From: JBKEAR01 sp047972425
GTDB taxonomy: Bacteria; Pseudomonadota; Alphaproteobacteria; JBKEAR01
DNA length: 64,000 nt
Assembly (NCBI GenBank): GCA_047972425.1
Contig: JBKEAR010000027.1
Span: 7,134 to 71,133, forward strand
Direction: 5' to 3'
The notes below the pieces were generated by a model, which was not told the DNA's origin, did not search any database, and worked only from the letters and a program-made list of their open reading frames with translations. Shown piece after piece: positions 44,220 to 52,564 of this stretch (position 1 is its first letter; each line of letters starts with the position of its first letter). A program made the position numbers and the translations under genes.

Positions 44220-45050
44220 ATGAAATTATGTTATCAAGTTGCAACCCCCGATGTCGCTATTGCAGATTCTGTCACAGCTTATCAAGGGCCGTTAGAAAAA
44301 AGTTTTTCTGAACTCTCAGCAATGGGATATGGCGGCGTGGAGTTAATGACTTTAAATCCGTCGGCACTCGATTGGAGTTTTGTTAAAGCAGAGGCCGAAA
44401 AAAATAATTTAAAGGTGGTTTTAGTTTGTACGGGCGAAATTTGGGGACAACTTGGGTTAAGTTATACGGATAAGGATGAAATAATCCGCAATGAGGCGAT
44501 TGCAAGAACAAAAGAAATTATTGATTTTGCAAGCTTTTTAGGGGCTAACATTAATATTGGCCGCGTTAGAGGGCAATATTGTAGCGCATTAACCAAAGAG
44601 CAAACTATTGGCTATGCAATTGAAGCTTTTAGGGAAATCTCCGATTATGCCGCACCTAAAAATGTAAATATCGCTTTAGAAACCGTAACCATTATGCAAA
44701 CCAATTTTATTAATACGTTAGCACAAGGTGCCGATATGGTTAATAGGGTTAATCGCGCGAATTTTCGGTTAATGTTAGATGTCTTTCATCTGAATTTAGA
44801 AGAAAAAAATGTTATAGAGGCCATTAAAACATATAGCTCTTATAATATTCATGTTCATCTGGCCGATAATAATAGGCGTTATCCGGGAAATTGCGGTTTA
44901 GATTTTGAGGAAATTATTTCTACATTCAAGCAATGTGGTTATGAGGGTGCTTTTTGTACGGAGATTTTCCAGCTACCCAGCATGCAAGAAGCCGCCAAAG
45001 AATCCATCTGCCATCTGCAACCTATTTTAGACAAAGTTTATAATAGTTAA
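44220..45050 (+). CDS. Sugar isomerase/epimerase, xylose-isomerase-like TIM barrel
   Basis: A 276-residue member of the AP-endonuclease-2/xylose-isomerase-like superfamily. The four metal ligands typical of ketose 3-epimerases and hydroxypyruvate isomerases are visible: E in IALETVT (about 152), D in LMLDVFH (about 187), H in HVHLADNNRRYPG (about 213) and E near the C-terminus in FCTEIFQ. The HLADNNR...PG...LDF block is characteristic of tagatose-3-epimerase/L-ribulose-epimerase relatives. The start at 44220 is chosen for AAGGAA upstream and the fit to the barrel's first strand. The substrate is unknown. Confidence 0.87.
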   Translation: MKLCYQVATPDVAIADSVTAYQGPLEKSFSELSAMGYGGVELMTLNPSALDWSFVKAEAEKNNLKVVLVCTGEIWGQLGLSYTDKDEIIRNEAIARTKEIIDFASFLGANINIGRVRGQYCSALTKEQTIGYAIEAFREISDYAAPKNVNIALETVTIMQTNFINTLAQGADMVNRVNRANFRLMLDVFHLNLEEKNVIEAIKTYSSYNIHVHLADNNRRYPGNCGLDFEEIISTFKQCGYEGAFCTEIFQLPSMQEAAKESICHLQPILDKVYNS

Positions 45051-45062
45051 GGAGGAGGGGAA

Positions 45063-45722
45063 ATGAAAAGTGTAGCGCTTGTCCATTCAGTTAAAATATT
45101 AGCCAATTCTTTTGACCAACAATTAAAAGAATATCTTGATGAAGAAGTGAAAATTCATAATCTGTGGGATGATTTTTTAGCCAATAATCCCAATGAGATT
45201 GGCGAATTTACCATCGGGAACCAAAACCGTTTATTTTACGATATTAAATCCGCTGAACTAACCGGGGCTGATCTGATTGTTGTGACTTGCTCTACACTCA
45301 CCCCAATCGTCAACTTAATAAGGCCATTTGTCCGTGTTCCTTTAATTTCCATAGATGATGAAATGACAAGAAGAGCCGTTAACCAAGGTGAAAATTTACT
45401 CATTTTGGCAACCGCGGCAAGCACAAAAGATCCGTTAACCAAAAGACTGAATGCAGAAGCTGCAAAAATCGGCAAAAAAGTCTCTATAGACTTTTTATCA
45501 AATGCCGATGCCTTTCAGGCTATGAAGGCCTTAGAGATGCAAAAGCATGATGAATTTTTACGGGATACGGCAAAAAATATTACCAATTATGATTGCATTA
45601 TATTAGCACAAGCCTCAATGGCACATTTAGATAAAGATATCGAAAAGATTAGTAACATAACAACGCTTTCGAGCATAGCCCTATGTTTAGAGCAGATTAA
45701 AAAGAATCTAGAAAAAATATAA
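45063..45722 (+). CDS. Asp/Glu-racemase-fold enzyme with one catalytic cysteine
   Basis: A 219-residue protein of the Asp/Glu/hydantoin racemase superfamily. The first cysteine is present in VVTCSTLTP (C76); the second position, normally GCTH, reads LAQASM, so the usual cysteine pair is lost. One-cysteine members such as arylmalonate decarboxylase and maleate isomerase (a different pattern) are not racemases, so this may be a decarboxylase, isomerase or lyase. It comes 12 bases after the TIM-barrel gene (ribosome-binding site AAGGAGGAGGGG) and 15 before the transketolase pair. Confidence 0.75.
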   Translation: MKSVALVHSVKILANSFDQQLKEYLDEEVKIHNLWDDFLANNPNEIGEFTIGNQNRLFYDIKSAELTGADLIVVTCSTLTPIVNLIRPFVRVPLISIDDEMTRRAVNQGENLLILATAASTKDPLTKRLNAEAAKIGKKVSIDFLSNADAFQAMKALEMQKHDEFLRDTAKNITNYDCIILAQASMAHLDKDIEKISNITTLSSIALCLEQIKKNLEKI

Positions 45723-45737
45723 CGAGGTAAATAAGAT

Positions 45738-46565
45738 ATGAATATAGAAAAAAAACAAGAAATTGATAAATTATGCTTAAGTTTTAGGCGTGATTTAATC
45801 GAAACTTTACATGCCGTTCAAACAGGTCATCCGGGTGGTTCACTCTCGGTTGCGGAAATTTTGACAACAATTTATTTTAACGAGGCCAATATTACCCCCG
45901 AGAATATAACCGATAGAAACCGCGATAAAATTGTTTTATGTAAAGGCCATGCGGCGCCGATGTTATATTTAATACTTGCCCAAAAAGGGTTTTTTGCTAA
46001 AAGTGAGCTCAAAACATTACGCCAAATAAATAGTAATTTACAAGGGCATCCTTGCGTAAAAAAAACAAAAGGTGTAGAGGTTTCAACCGGCCCCTTAGGT
46101 GCGGGTTTCCCCTTTGCTCTCGGTTTGGCGCTATCGGATACTGCCGATAATATCGATGCCTATACCTATGCCATATTGGGTGACGGCGAAATTAACGAAG
46201 GTGTTATTTGGGAAACATGCTTAAATGCCGCCAAATTTAAGGCGAACCGTCTGATTACCATTTTAGATTGGAATGGTGTGCAGCTTGATGGCACCACAAA
46301 TGAAATTTTACCCATGGGCGATGTAGAGCTTAAATTTAAAGCTTTTGGTTTTAACACTATTATTTGCGATGGCCATAATGCCCAAGATATTAGCGATGCC
46401 ATTAATAAAGCCAAAGCCCAAAAAGATATGCCCTCTATTATCTTAGCCAAAACCATTAAAGGTAAGGGCGTATCTTTTATGGAAGGTAAAAATATTTGGC
46501 ATGGTGCGCCAATTAACGATGAACTTTATGCCCAAGCAATGCAAGAATTAGAAGGAGAAAAATAA
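45738..46565 (+). CDS. Transketolase, N-terminal (TPP-binding) subunit
   Basis: A 275-residue protein equal to the first half of transketolase: GHPGGSLSVAEI near 30-41, the TPP diphosphate/Mg2+ motif GDGEINEG near 147-154 with N further on in LDWNGVQLDG, and FMEGKNIWHGAP near the end. Ends in ATAATGG, so its stop overlaps the next gene's start. Split transketolases occur in archaea and Gram-positives and in catabolic clusters such as AptA/AptB for D-apulose 4-phosphate. It would hand on a two-carbon glycolaldehyde unit. Confidence 0.92.
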   Translation: MNIEKKQEIDKLCLSFRRDLIETLHAVQTGHPGGSLSVAEILTTIYFNEANITPENITDRNRDKIVLCKGHAAPMLYLILAQKGFFAKSELKTLRQINSNLQGHPCVKKTKGVEVSTGPLGAGFPFALGLALSDTADNIDAYTYAILGDGEINEGVIWETCLNAAKFKANRLITILDWNGVQLDGTTNEILPMGDVELKFKAFGFNTIICDGHNAQDISDAINKAKAQKDMPSIILAKTIKGKGVSFMEGKNIWHGAPINDELYAQAMQELEGEK

Positions 46566-47503
46566 TGGCAAAAGCAATTCGTGATGTATATGGCGAGACC
46601 TTAAGAGAATATGGTAAAATCAATAAAGATATTGTTGTTTTAGATGCCGATGTTTCTGGCTCTACAAAATCGGCTCTTTTTGGCAAAGAATTCCCCGAGC
46701 GCTTTTATAATTGTGGCGTATGCGAATATGCCATGGTGGGTATGGCCGCGGGTATGGCTAAAAACGGGAAAATCCCCTTTGTTAATACATTTGCCGTATT
46801 TTTAACTACTTTGGGTTCTTTGGCGGCACGGACATTAATGTCTTATTCTCAATTACCCGTAAAAATGATGGGCGGTTATGGGGGATTATCGGATTCTTAC
46901 GATGGTGCAACCCACCAAGCTTTAGAGGATTTAGCCGTTATGCGTAGCCTGCCCGATGTTACCGTTTTAGTAGCATCGGACGCCACAATTACTAAATGGA
47001 TAGTGAAAACAGCCATTGACGTTCCGGAGCCGATGTATATTCGCCTTTCGCGCGATGTTATGGCCGATTGTCATTCATCGGACACCCAATTTGAGATTGG
47101 CAAAGGTGCTATTGTTAAAGACGGTAATGATGTTACAATTTTTGCCTGTGGCGTTATGGTGGGCACAGCCTTAGAGGCCGCCGAAACCCTTGGGACCAAT
47201 GGAATTTCTGCCCGTGTTGTCGATATGTATAGTATTAAACCGATTGATGCTGCACTTATTGAAAAATGTGCAAAAGAAACCGGTGCTTTTGTAACAGCCG
47301 AGGAACATAGTGTTATTGGCGGTTTAGGTAGCGCAATTGCCGAGGTTATGGCAAAATCTGATTGTGGGGTACCAACCGAGATGATTGGCATGCAAGATAT
47401 GCACGGTGAATCTGGCGATTACAAACAATTATTAAATAAATTTGGGCTCGATGCACAAGCCGTTGTTGCGGCAACCCAAAAGGTCGTATCGCGTAAAAAG
47501 TAA
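46565..47503 (+). CDS. Transketolase, C-terminal subunit
   Basis: A 312-residue second half of transketolase: the pyrimidine-binding domain with the TPP-activating glutamate in CGVCEYAMVGMAAG near 58-62 and the YGGLSDSYDGATHQALEDLA block near 103-122 (here with SYDG in place of the more common GEDGPTHQ), then the transketolase C-terminal domain, about 190-305. Overlapping start with the N-terminal subunit (ATAATG) indicates coupled synthesis of an alpha2beta2 enzyme. The acceptor and donor sugars are unknown; the SYDG change suggests an unusual substrate pocket. Confidence 0.92.
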   Translation: MAKAIRDVYGETLREYGKINKDIVVLDADVSGSTKSALFGKEFPERFYNCGVCEYAMVGMAAGMAKNGKIPFVNTFAVFLTTLGSLAARTLMSYSQLPVKMMGGYGGLSDSYDGATHQALEDLAVMRSLPDVTVLVASDATITKWIVKTAIDVPEPMYIRLSRDVMADCHSSDTQFEIGKGAIVKDGNDVTIFACGVMVGTALEAAETLGTNGISARVVDMYSIKPIDAALIEKCAKETGAFVTAEEHSVIGGLGSAIAEVMAKSDCGVPTEMIGMQDMHGESGDYKQLLNKFGLDAQAVVAATQKVVSRKK

Positions 47504-47542
47504 TTTTTAATTATAAAATATATTCATTTAAGGAGTTAAATC

Positions 47543-48439
47543 ATGAAAGATCCAATCCAAAAATATTTTCAACTAGGTACCATTAGTTTTATGTCATTCC
47601 CAAAATCTAATATTGTTGATTCTGTTCGCAAAATCGCATGCGATGATTATTTTGATGCCGTTGAAATTACAACATGTGCTGATGATGCCGAAAGAGAAGC
47701 CGTTAAAAGATTATTAGAGCAATCGCATCTTAAGGTTTGTTATGGTGCGCAACCTATTTTACTTCGCAATGGCTATAACCCAAATTCATTAGATGAAACT
47801 GAGCGCAAAATTGCCGAAGATGCCCTTTTAAAAGCGATTGATGAAGCCGAATATTTGGGCGCAAACGGTATTGCTTTTCTCTCTGGCAAATGGGCTGCCG
47901 CAACCAAAGATGAAGCCTATGCGCAATTATTAAAAACAACCCGTAATCTTTGTGATTACGCGGCAACCAAAAATATGAATATAGAGCTTGAGGTCTTTGA
48001 CTTCGATATGGATAAAGCCGCCCTTATCGGCCCCGCACCTTATGCCGCTAAATTTGCTGCCGATATGCGCACAAGCCATAATAATTTTGGTTTATTGGTC
48101 GATTTATCGCATTTTCCGACAACTTACGAAACCTCAGAGTTTGTTATTCGTACTTTACGCCCTTATATCACCCATTTACATTTTGGTAATGCGGTTGTGC
48201 AAGAAGGTTTTGAGGCCTATGGCGATAAGCACCCGCGCCTTGGTTTTCCCCATAGTGCAAATGATACCGCCGAGGTTTTAGATTACCTAAAAGTACTTAA
48301 AGCAGAGGGTTTTTTTAATGCCGAAGACCCAATGGTGCTTTCGATGGAAGTGAGCCTTGTGGGCGATGAAGATGCCGATATTATTTTAGCCAATACAAAG
48401 CGGGTTTTTAACCGAGCTTGGGCTTTACTTGAAGATTAA
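47543..48439 (+). CDS. Second TIM-barrel isomerase/epimerase-like protein
   Basis: A 298-residue AP-endonuclease-2-like TIM barrel, only distantly similar to the one at 44220-45050. Probable metal ligands are E in NIELEVFDFD near 151-160, D in LLVDLSHFP near 183-191, H in THLHFGN near 210-216 and E in SMEVSLVGDE near 270. The DKHPRLGFPHSANDT segment near 229-243 may close the active site. AAGGAG precedes the ATG. The function may be isomerase, epimerase or aldolase-like. Confidence 0.8.
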   Translation: MKDPIQKYFQLGTISFMSFPKSNIVDSVRKIACDDYFDAVEITTCADDAEREAVKRLLEQSHLKVCYGAQPILLRNGYNPNSLDETERKIAEDALLKAIDEAEYLGANGIAFLSGKWAAATKDEAYAQLLKTTRNLCDYAATKNMNIELEVFDFDMDKAALIGPAPYAAKFAADMRTSHNNFGLLVDLSHFPTTYETSEFVIRTLRPYITHLHFGNAVVQEGFEAYGDKHPRLGFPHSANDTAEVLDYLKVLKAEGFFNAEDPMVLSMEVSLVGDEDADIILANTKRVFNRAWALLED

Positions 48440-48468
48440 TCAGAAAATTGAAGAATAAAGGAAAAAAC

Positions 48469-49434
48469 ATGAAAATCGTTGTATTGGACGGCTATACGGA
48501 AAACCCGGGAGATTTAAGCTGGGAGCCACTTAAAGCCCTTGGTGATGTCACTGTTTACGACAGAACCGCCTATGCGGAGGATCCGCTAATTGCTGAGCGT
48601 ATTGGCGATGCCGAAATTGTGGTGATGAACAAAACACCCATAAGCAAAGAAACCATTGATAAATGCCCCAATATTAAGCTTATAGCCGTATTAGCCACGG
48701 GCTATAATGTGATTGATTATGCATATGCTAAAGAGAAAAATATTCCGGTAGTAAATGTACCGACCTATGGCACACAAATTGTGGGGCAATATGCGGTTGG
48801 TTTGTTGTTGGAGATTTGCTCGCATATCGGCCACCACAGCCAAACCGTTAGAGAAGGTAAATGGACAACCCATGAAGATTGGTGCTATTGGGATTATCCG
48901 CTTATTGAGCTTGCCAACCAAACAGTCGGTATTATCGGCTTAGGGCGTATTGGACAATCGAGTGCAAAAATTTTAAATGCCATGGATATGAAGGTGATTG
49001 CCTATGATGCCTACCAAAGTGAAGAAGGCAAAAAACTGGCCGAATATGTTGAGCTAGATGAACTTTTAGCGCAATCGGATATTATCTTTTTACATTGCCC
49101 ATTATTCCCTGAAACAGAGAATATTATTAATAAAGATACCATTGCTAAAATGAAAGACGGTGTCATCATCATTAACAATAGCCGTGGCCAATTAATTGCC
49201 GAGCAGGATTTAGCCGATGCCTTAAATTGCGGTAAAGTTTATGCTGCCGGCCTAGATGTTGTATCGGCCGAGCCCATCCATAAGGATAACCCGCTACTGA
49301 CCGCAAAAAATTGTATGATTACCCCCCATATTGCTTGGGCAGCAAAGGCTTCTCGGCAACGTATTATGGATGCGACCATCAATAATATCCAAGCTTTTTT
49401 AGATGGTGCACCGACAAATATTATTAATAAATAA
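48469..49434 (+). CDS. D-2-hydroxyacid dehydrogenase (glycerate/hydroxypyruvate reductase type)
   Basis: A 321-residue NAD(P)-dependent dehydrogenase: dinucleotide motif GLGRIGQ near 152-158, catalytic arginine in INNSRGQLI near 240, glutamate in SAEP near 269 and histidine in TPHIAW near 288. The closest family type reduces glyoxylate or hydroxypyruvate to glycolate or glycerate. I prefer the ATG at 48469, as AAAGGAAAAAAC precedes it. Last gene of the operon; a terminator follows at 49467. Confidence 0.93.
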   Translation: MKIVVLDGYTENPGDLSWEPLKALGDVTVYDRTAYAEDPLIAERIGDAEIVVMNKTPISKETIDKCPNIKLIAVLATGYNVIDYAYAKEKNIPVVNVPTYGTQIVGQYAVGLLLEICSHIGHHSQTVREGKWTTHEDWCYWDYPLIELANQTVGIIGLGRIGQSSAKILNAMDMKVIAYDAYQSEEGKKLAEYVELDELLAQSDIIFLHCPLFPETENIINKDTIAKMKDGVIIINNSRGQLIAEQDLADALNCGKVYAAGLDVVSAEPIHKDNPLLTAKNCMITPHIAWAAKASRQRIMDATINNIQAFLDGAPTNIINK

Positions 49435-49466
49435 CAACCATTAAAAAAAACACGAACAACTTTTAT

Positions 49467-49500
49467 AAGAGTAAGGTCTTAATACCTTACTCTTTTTTTT
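49467..49500 (+). terminator. Rho-independent terminator of the sigma-54 operon
   Basis: AAGAGTAAGGT (49467-49477) pairs perfectly with ACCTTACTCTT (49484-49494), followed by eight T in a row. It also sits behind the convergent activator gene. Confidence 0.93.
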
Positions 49501-49513
49501 ATAAATGATATGA

Positions 49514-51382
49514 CTATATATTGTCTTTATGCTGTTTTTCCATGCGCCAAAGGGTGGTTCGGCTTACACCGAGCTCTTTAGCTAAATCTTTCTTTTTGGG
49601 CTTAAGTTTATATTGGCTGCTATCGGTAGCTATAACATTTGGGGTTGGGCTTGCTTGCTCAAATTTTTGAGAAAATATCTTAATTTTATTTAAAAGCGCG
49701 GTGTTAATAATATTCGAGTCATTTAAAACAATCAGGCGCTCACATATATTTTTAAGCTCTCTTACATTACCGAGCCAATCATGCTCCATTAATATTTTGG
49801 CTGCATCGGGTGTAACCACCGGTATACTTTTACCCATTGCACAAGCAAATTCCGATAAAAATAAATCAATCAGCCCTTGGATATCCTCTTTGCGCTCTCT
49901 TAAAGGAGAAATTATGACATCCAACGTATTTAAGCGATAATATAAATCAAGGCGAAACTCCCCAGTTTCTATTTTTTCGTCCATATTAATATTGGTGGCC
50001 GAGATAATACGCACATCGACCGGCTGAACCGTCGTGCTGCCAATACGGCGAATTTCATGCTCTTGCAATACACGCAAAAGCTTTGCTTGTAGGGCTATGG
50101 GTATTTCGCCTATCTCATCTAAAAAAATTGTGCCTTTATGAGCCAGCTCAAATAAACCGGCTTTTCCCCCTTTTGCCGCCCCTGAAAATGCGCCATCTTC
50201 ATAACCAAAAAGCTCGCTTTCTAAAAGATTTTCGGGCAAGGCAGCGCAATTAACCGCAACAAAAGGAGAATTACGCCGGTTACTGGCCATATGGATACTA
50301 TGAGCAAATAACTCTTTACCCGTACCTGTTTCACCCGTTATTAAAACATTCGAGTTCACTTGGCTAAAGCGCTCGGCCATTTCTTTATTTTCTAAAATGG
50401 CTTTACTTTTACCCAAAATACTCCCAAAGGAATATTTTGCCGTTAAACCTTTTTTGGATAGGTTTCTTCTAATTTTAATTTCTTCTTCAATAATTTGGTC
50501 GGTATTTTTTATAAAGATAACCGCACCGGTTACTGTATCTTCATAGCTTAAAAATTTATACTGAACATAATAATTTTTGTCGTGAATGAGCACAATTTTT
50601 TCTTGCTCAATTTTGCCCTTAACAATCTCTTGCCACCCTTTTGATGACGAAATATCCAATGCCGAGCGCCCCTTCAGATTACCCACAGTCGTTAGCTGAA
50701 AAATACGATGGGCTTGGTTATTAATTTCTAGAATATTTCCTTTAGAATCAATGGCAATAATAGCCTCGATACTGTTATTATACATTGTGCTAATAATGTT
50801 AGAGCGTGTCCGCTCCACATTCATAACCTTTGCCGTACCAATGGCCTCTAACAAAGCCAGCTCCACAGATTTATAACTGGTATGGATATGTATACGCTCC
50901 AAATTTTTATCATCACAGATACCGCAAACCGTGCCCGCACCCACAAAAACATCAAAGCCCTCGGCTATTCCTTGCTCAATGGCTTTTCGGGCCGTATATT
51001 CATCGCAAACATCAAAAACTTTAATGCTCGCATCGCAAAAAGCCTCTAACTCGGGTATGTAACCAAGCTCGATATTATGTAAACACAAAGCAATTTTTTT
51101 TGCCTTTTTCTTTTTACATTCCACTAAAGCCCTAAAAATATCAAAGCTATTAAACTGTATTTTAATAATATGTTTATGGGGAAAATATTCTTTAAGAACA
51201 TCATGGGTCATGCCCCGGGCAACCAAAATATCGGCATCCCAATTTTGCGAAAGTATATCCGGCGTGCCAAAAACATAGGTTGTTTCAATATCTATATTTT
51301 CTACTTTTGGTAAGTTTGCTATTGCATCATCAATAACTTTTTCAAGCTCTAAATGGGGCACAAAAACGCGAATTTTAATCAC
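49514..51382 (-). CDS. Sigma-54-dependent transcriptional activator with PrpR_N sensor
   Basis: A 622-residue enhancer-binding protein. Layout: a PrpR_N ligand-sensor domain (about 1-185), a PAS domain (about 195-300), the AAA+ core (about 318-560) with Walker A GETGTGKE (350-357), Walker B TIFLDE (418-423) and the sigma-54 loop GAFSGA at 397-402, then a Fis-type helix-turn-helix (DLAKELGVSRTTLWRMEKQH) at the very end. The loop is GAFTGA in most members; the Ser form is known but less common. The start is a GTG with AGAGGA upstream. It most likely binds the repeats at 39921-39967 and activates the promoter at 40101. It is separated by a terminator from the rbs-like genes upstream. Confidence 0.92.
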   Translation of the reverse strand: MIKIRVFVPHLELEKVIDDAIANLPKVENIDIETTYVFGTPDILSQNWDADILVARGMTHDVLKEYFPHKHIIKIQFNSFDIFRALVECKKKKAKKIALCLHNIELGYIPELEAFCDASIKVFDVCDEYTARKAIEQGIAEGFDVFVGAGTVCGICDDKNLERIHIHTSYKSVELALLEAIGTAKVMNVERTRSNIISTMYNNSIEAIIAIDSKGNILEINNQAHRIFQLTTVGNLKGRSALDISSSKGWQEIVKGKIEQEKIVLIHDKNYYVQYKFLSYEDTVTGAVIFIKNTDQIIEEEIKIRRNLSKKGLTAKYSFGSILGKSKAILENKEMAERFSQVNSNVLITGETGTGKELFAHSIHMASNRRNSPFVAVNCAALPENLLESELFGYEDGAFSGAAKGGKAGLFELAHKGTIFLDEIGEIPIALQAKLLRVLQEHEIRRIGSTTVQPVDVRIISATNINMDEKIETGEFRLDLYYRLNTLDVIISPLRERKEDIQGLIDLFLSEFACAMGKSIPVVTPDAAKILMEHDWLGNVRELKNICERLIVLNDSNIINTALLNKIKIFSQKFEQASPTPNVIATDSSQYKLKPKKKDLAKELGVSRTTLWRMEKQHKDNI

Positions 51383-51504
51383 AGGCTTTTCCTCTTTACT
51401 CCCTATGCTTTTGCCTTAAACAACCAAAAATTATAACATATATTCACCCTATCGCAAAATTTAGATACCAATAATAATTTATATATAATTGATACTCATA
51501 TCAT

Positions 51505-51520
51505 TGTGATGATAATCACA
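51505..51520. promoter_or_regulatory. CRP/FNR-type palindrome upstream of the activator gene
   Basis: TGTGATGATAATCACA is a perfect TGTGA-N6-TCACA CRP-type half-site pair. It is 123 bases upstream of the GTG start of the sigma-54 activator and could couple its expression to carbon or oxygen status. Which CRP/FNR-family protein binds it in this organism is unknown. Confidence 0.5.
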
Positions 51521-51526
51521 TGGCTG

Positions 51527-51557
51527 GCAAAAAGAAAGGCCGGGGAACTTCCCGGCC
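51527..51557 (-). terminator. Rho-independent terminator of the rbs-like operon
   Basis: On the minus strand GGCCGGG and CCCGGCC (51557-51551 and 51544-51538) form a perfect GC-rich stem with a short loop, then a T-rich tail. It starts 29 bases past the RbsC-like gene and insulates the sigma-54 activator gene. Confidence 0.9.
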
Positions 51558-51585
51558 AATCTTTTTGGGAGCTAGGAGTAATATA

Positions 51586-52563
51586 TTAATGGCGTTTATT
51601 CGCTTGGCTTTTAACATCAACCCAAACAGCAAGCAAGATAACAAAACCCTTAACAATCGGTTGGTAATAGGCCTCTACAGAAAGTAAGTTCATACCATTA
51701 TTGATAACACCAATAATAAGCGCCCCAATTAAAGTACCTAAAATACGCCCTTTACCACCTGTTAACGAGGTTCCGCCTAATACTGCGGCTGCAATTGCAT
51801 CAAGTTCCCAAGCGATACCCAAATTGGGTTGTGCCGACCATACCCGAGAGGTCGCAATAATACCACCAATAGAGGCCATAAAACCGGCAAAGATAAAAAC
51901 CTGTAGGGTCATATTTTTAACATTTATCCCCACATGACGCGCGGCTTCATAATTACCGCCCATAATATAGGCTCGGCGACCCCATTTAAGATGTTGCAAA
52001 AAGAAATAAGCAATAATTGCAAATATTAATAATAGCCATACCGATATCGGAACCCCTAAAAACCGCCCCATACCAATAGATAATATAAAGTCATTATCAA
52101 TCGGTACGGATCGCCCTTTGGTTAAGGAATAGATAATACCACGGAAAATTCCCATTGTTGCCAAAGTAACAATAAAAGCGGGTATTGATAAAAATGCAGT
52201 TAAAAAGCCATTAAATGATCCGCATAAAATACCAACACCAACAGCGAGCAATAAACTAATCGGAGCCGGAATACTCATTTGCAAAGCCAAGGCCATAACA
52301 GTACCCGCAAGCCCCATAATAGAACCAACCGAAAGATCGATATTACCTATAATTAACACCGCTGTCATACCAAAGGCTGTAATTGCAATATAAGAGACTT
52401 GCTCAATAATATTCATTAAATTATTGGGTTTTAAGAAATTTTGGTTTGCAATTGCTAAAAATAGGCATAGAGCAAAAAGGCCAAAGAGCGTACCGGTATA
52501 TTGTCCAAATATTTTTGTTATTTTTTTTGATGATTGTTGTGTAACGTTTGTTGCGGTTGACAT
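51586..52563 (-). CDS. Sugar ABC transporter permease, RbsC type
   Basis: A 325-residue CUT2-family permease with about ten helices. RbsC marks are GNIDLSVGSIMGLAG near 72-86 and GGTSLTGGKGRILGTLIGAL near 258-277. The start at 52563 follows AGGAGGT and lies one base after the ATPase gene's stop. It imports a pentose or hexose with the RbsA- and RbsB-like partners. Confidence 0.92.
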   Translation of the reverse strand: MSTATNVTQQSSKKITKIFGQYTGTLFGLFALCLFLAIANQNFLKPNNLMNIIEQVSYIAITAFGMTAVLIIGNIDLSVGSIMGLAGTVMALALQMSIPAPISLLLAVGVGILCGSFNGFLTAFLSIPAFIVTLATMGIFRGIIYSLTKGRSVPIDNDFILSIGMGRFLGVPISVWLLLIFAIIAYFFLQHLKWGRRAYIMGGNYEAARHVGINVKNMTLQVFIFAGFMASIGGIIATSRVWSAQPNLGIAWELDAIAAAVLGGTSLTGGKGRILGTLIGALIIGVINNGMNLLSVEAYYQPIVKGFVILLAVWVDVKSQANKRH

Positions 52564-52564
52564 T

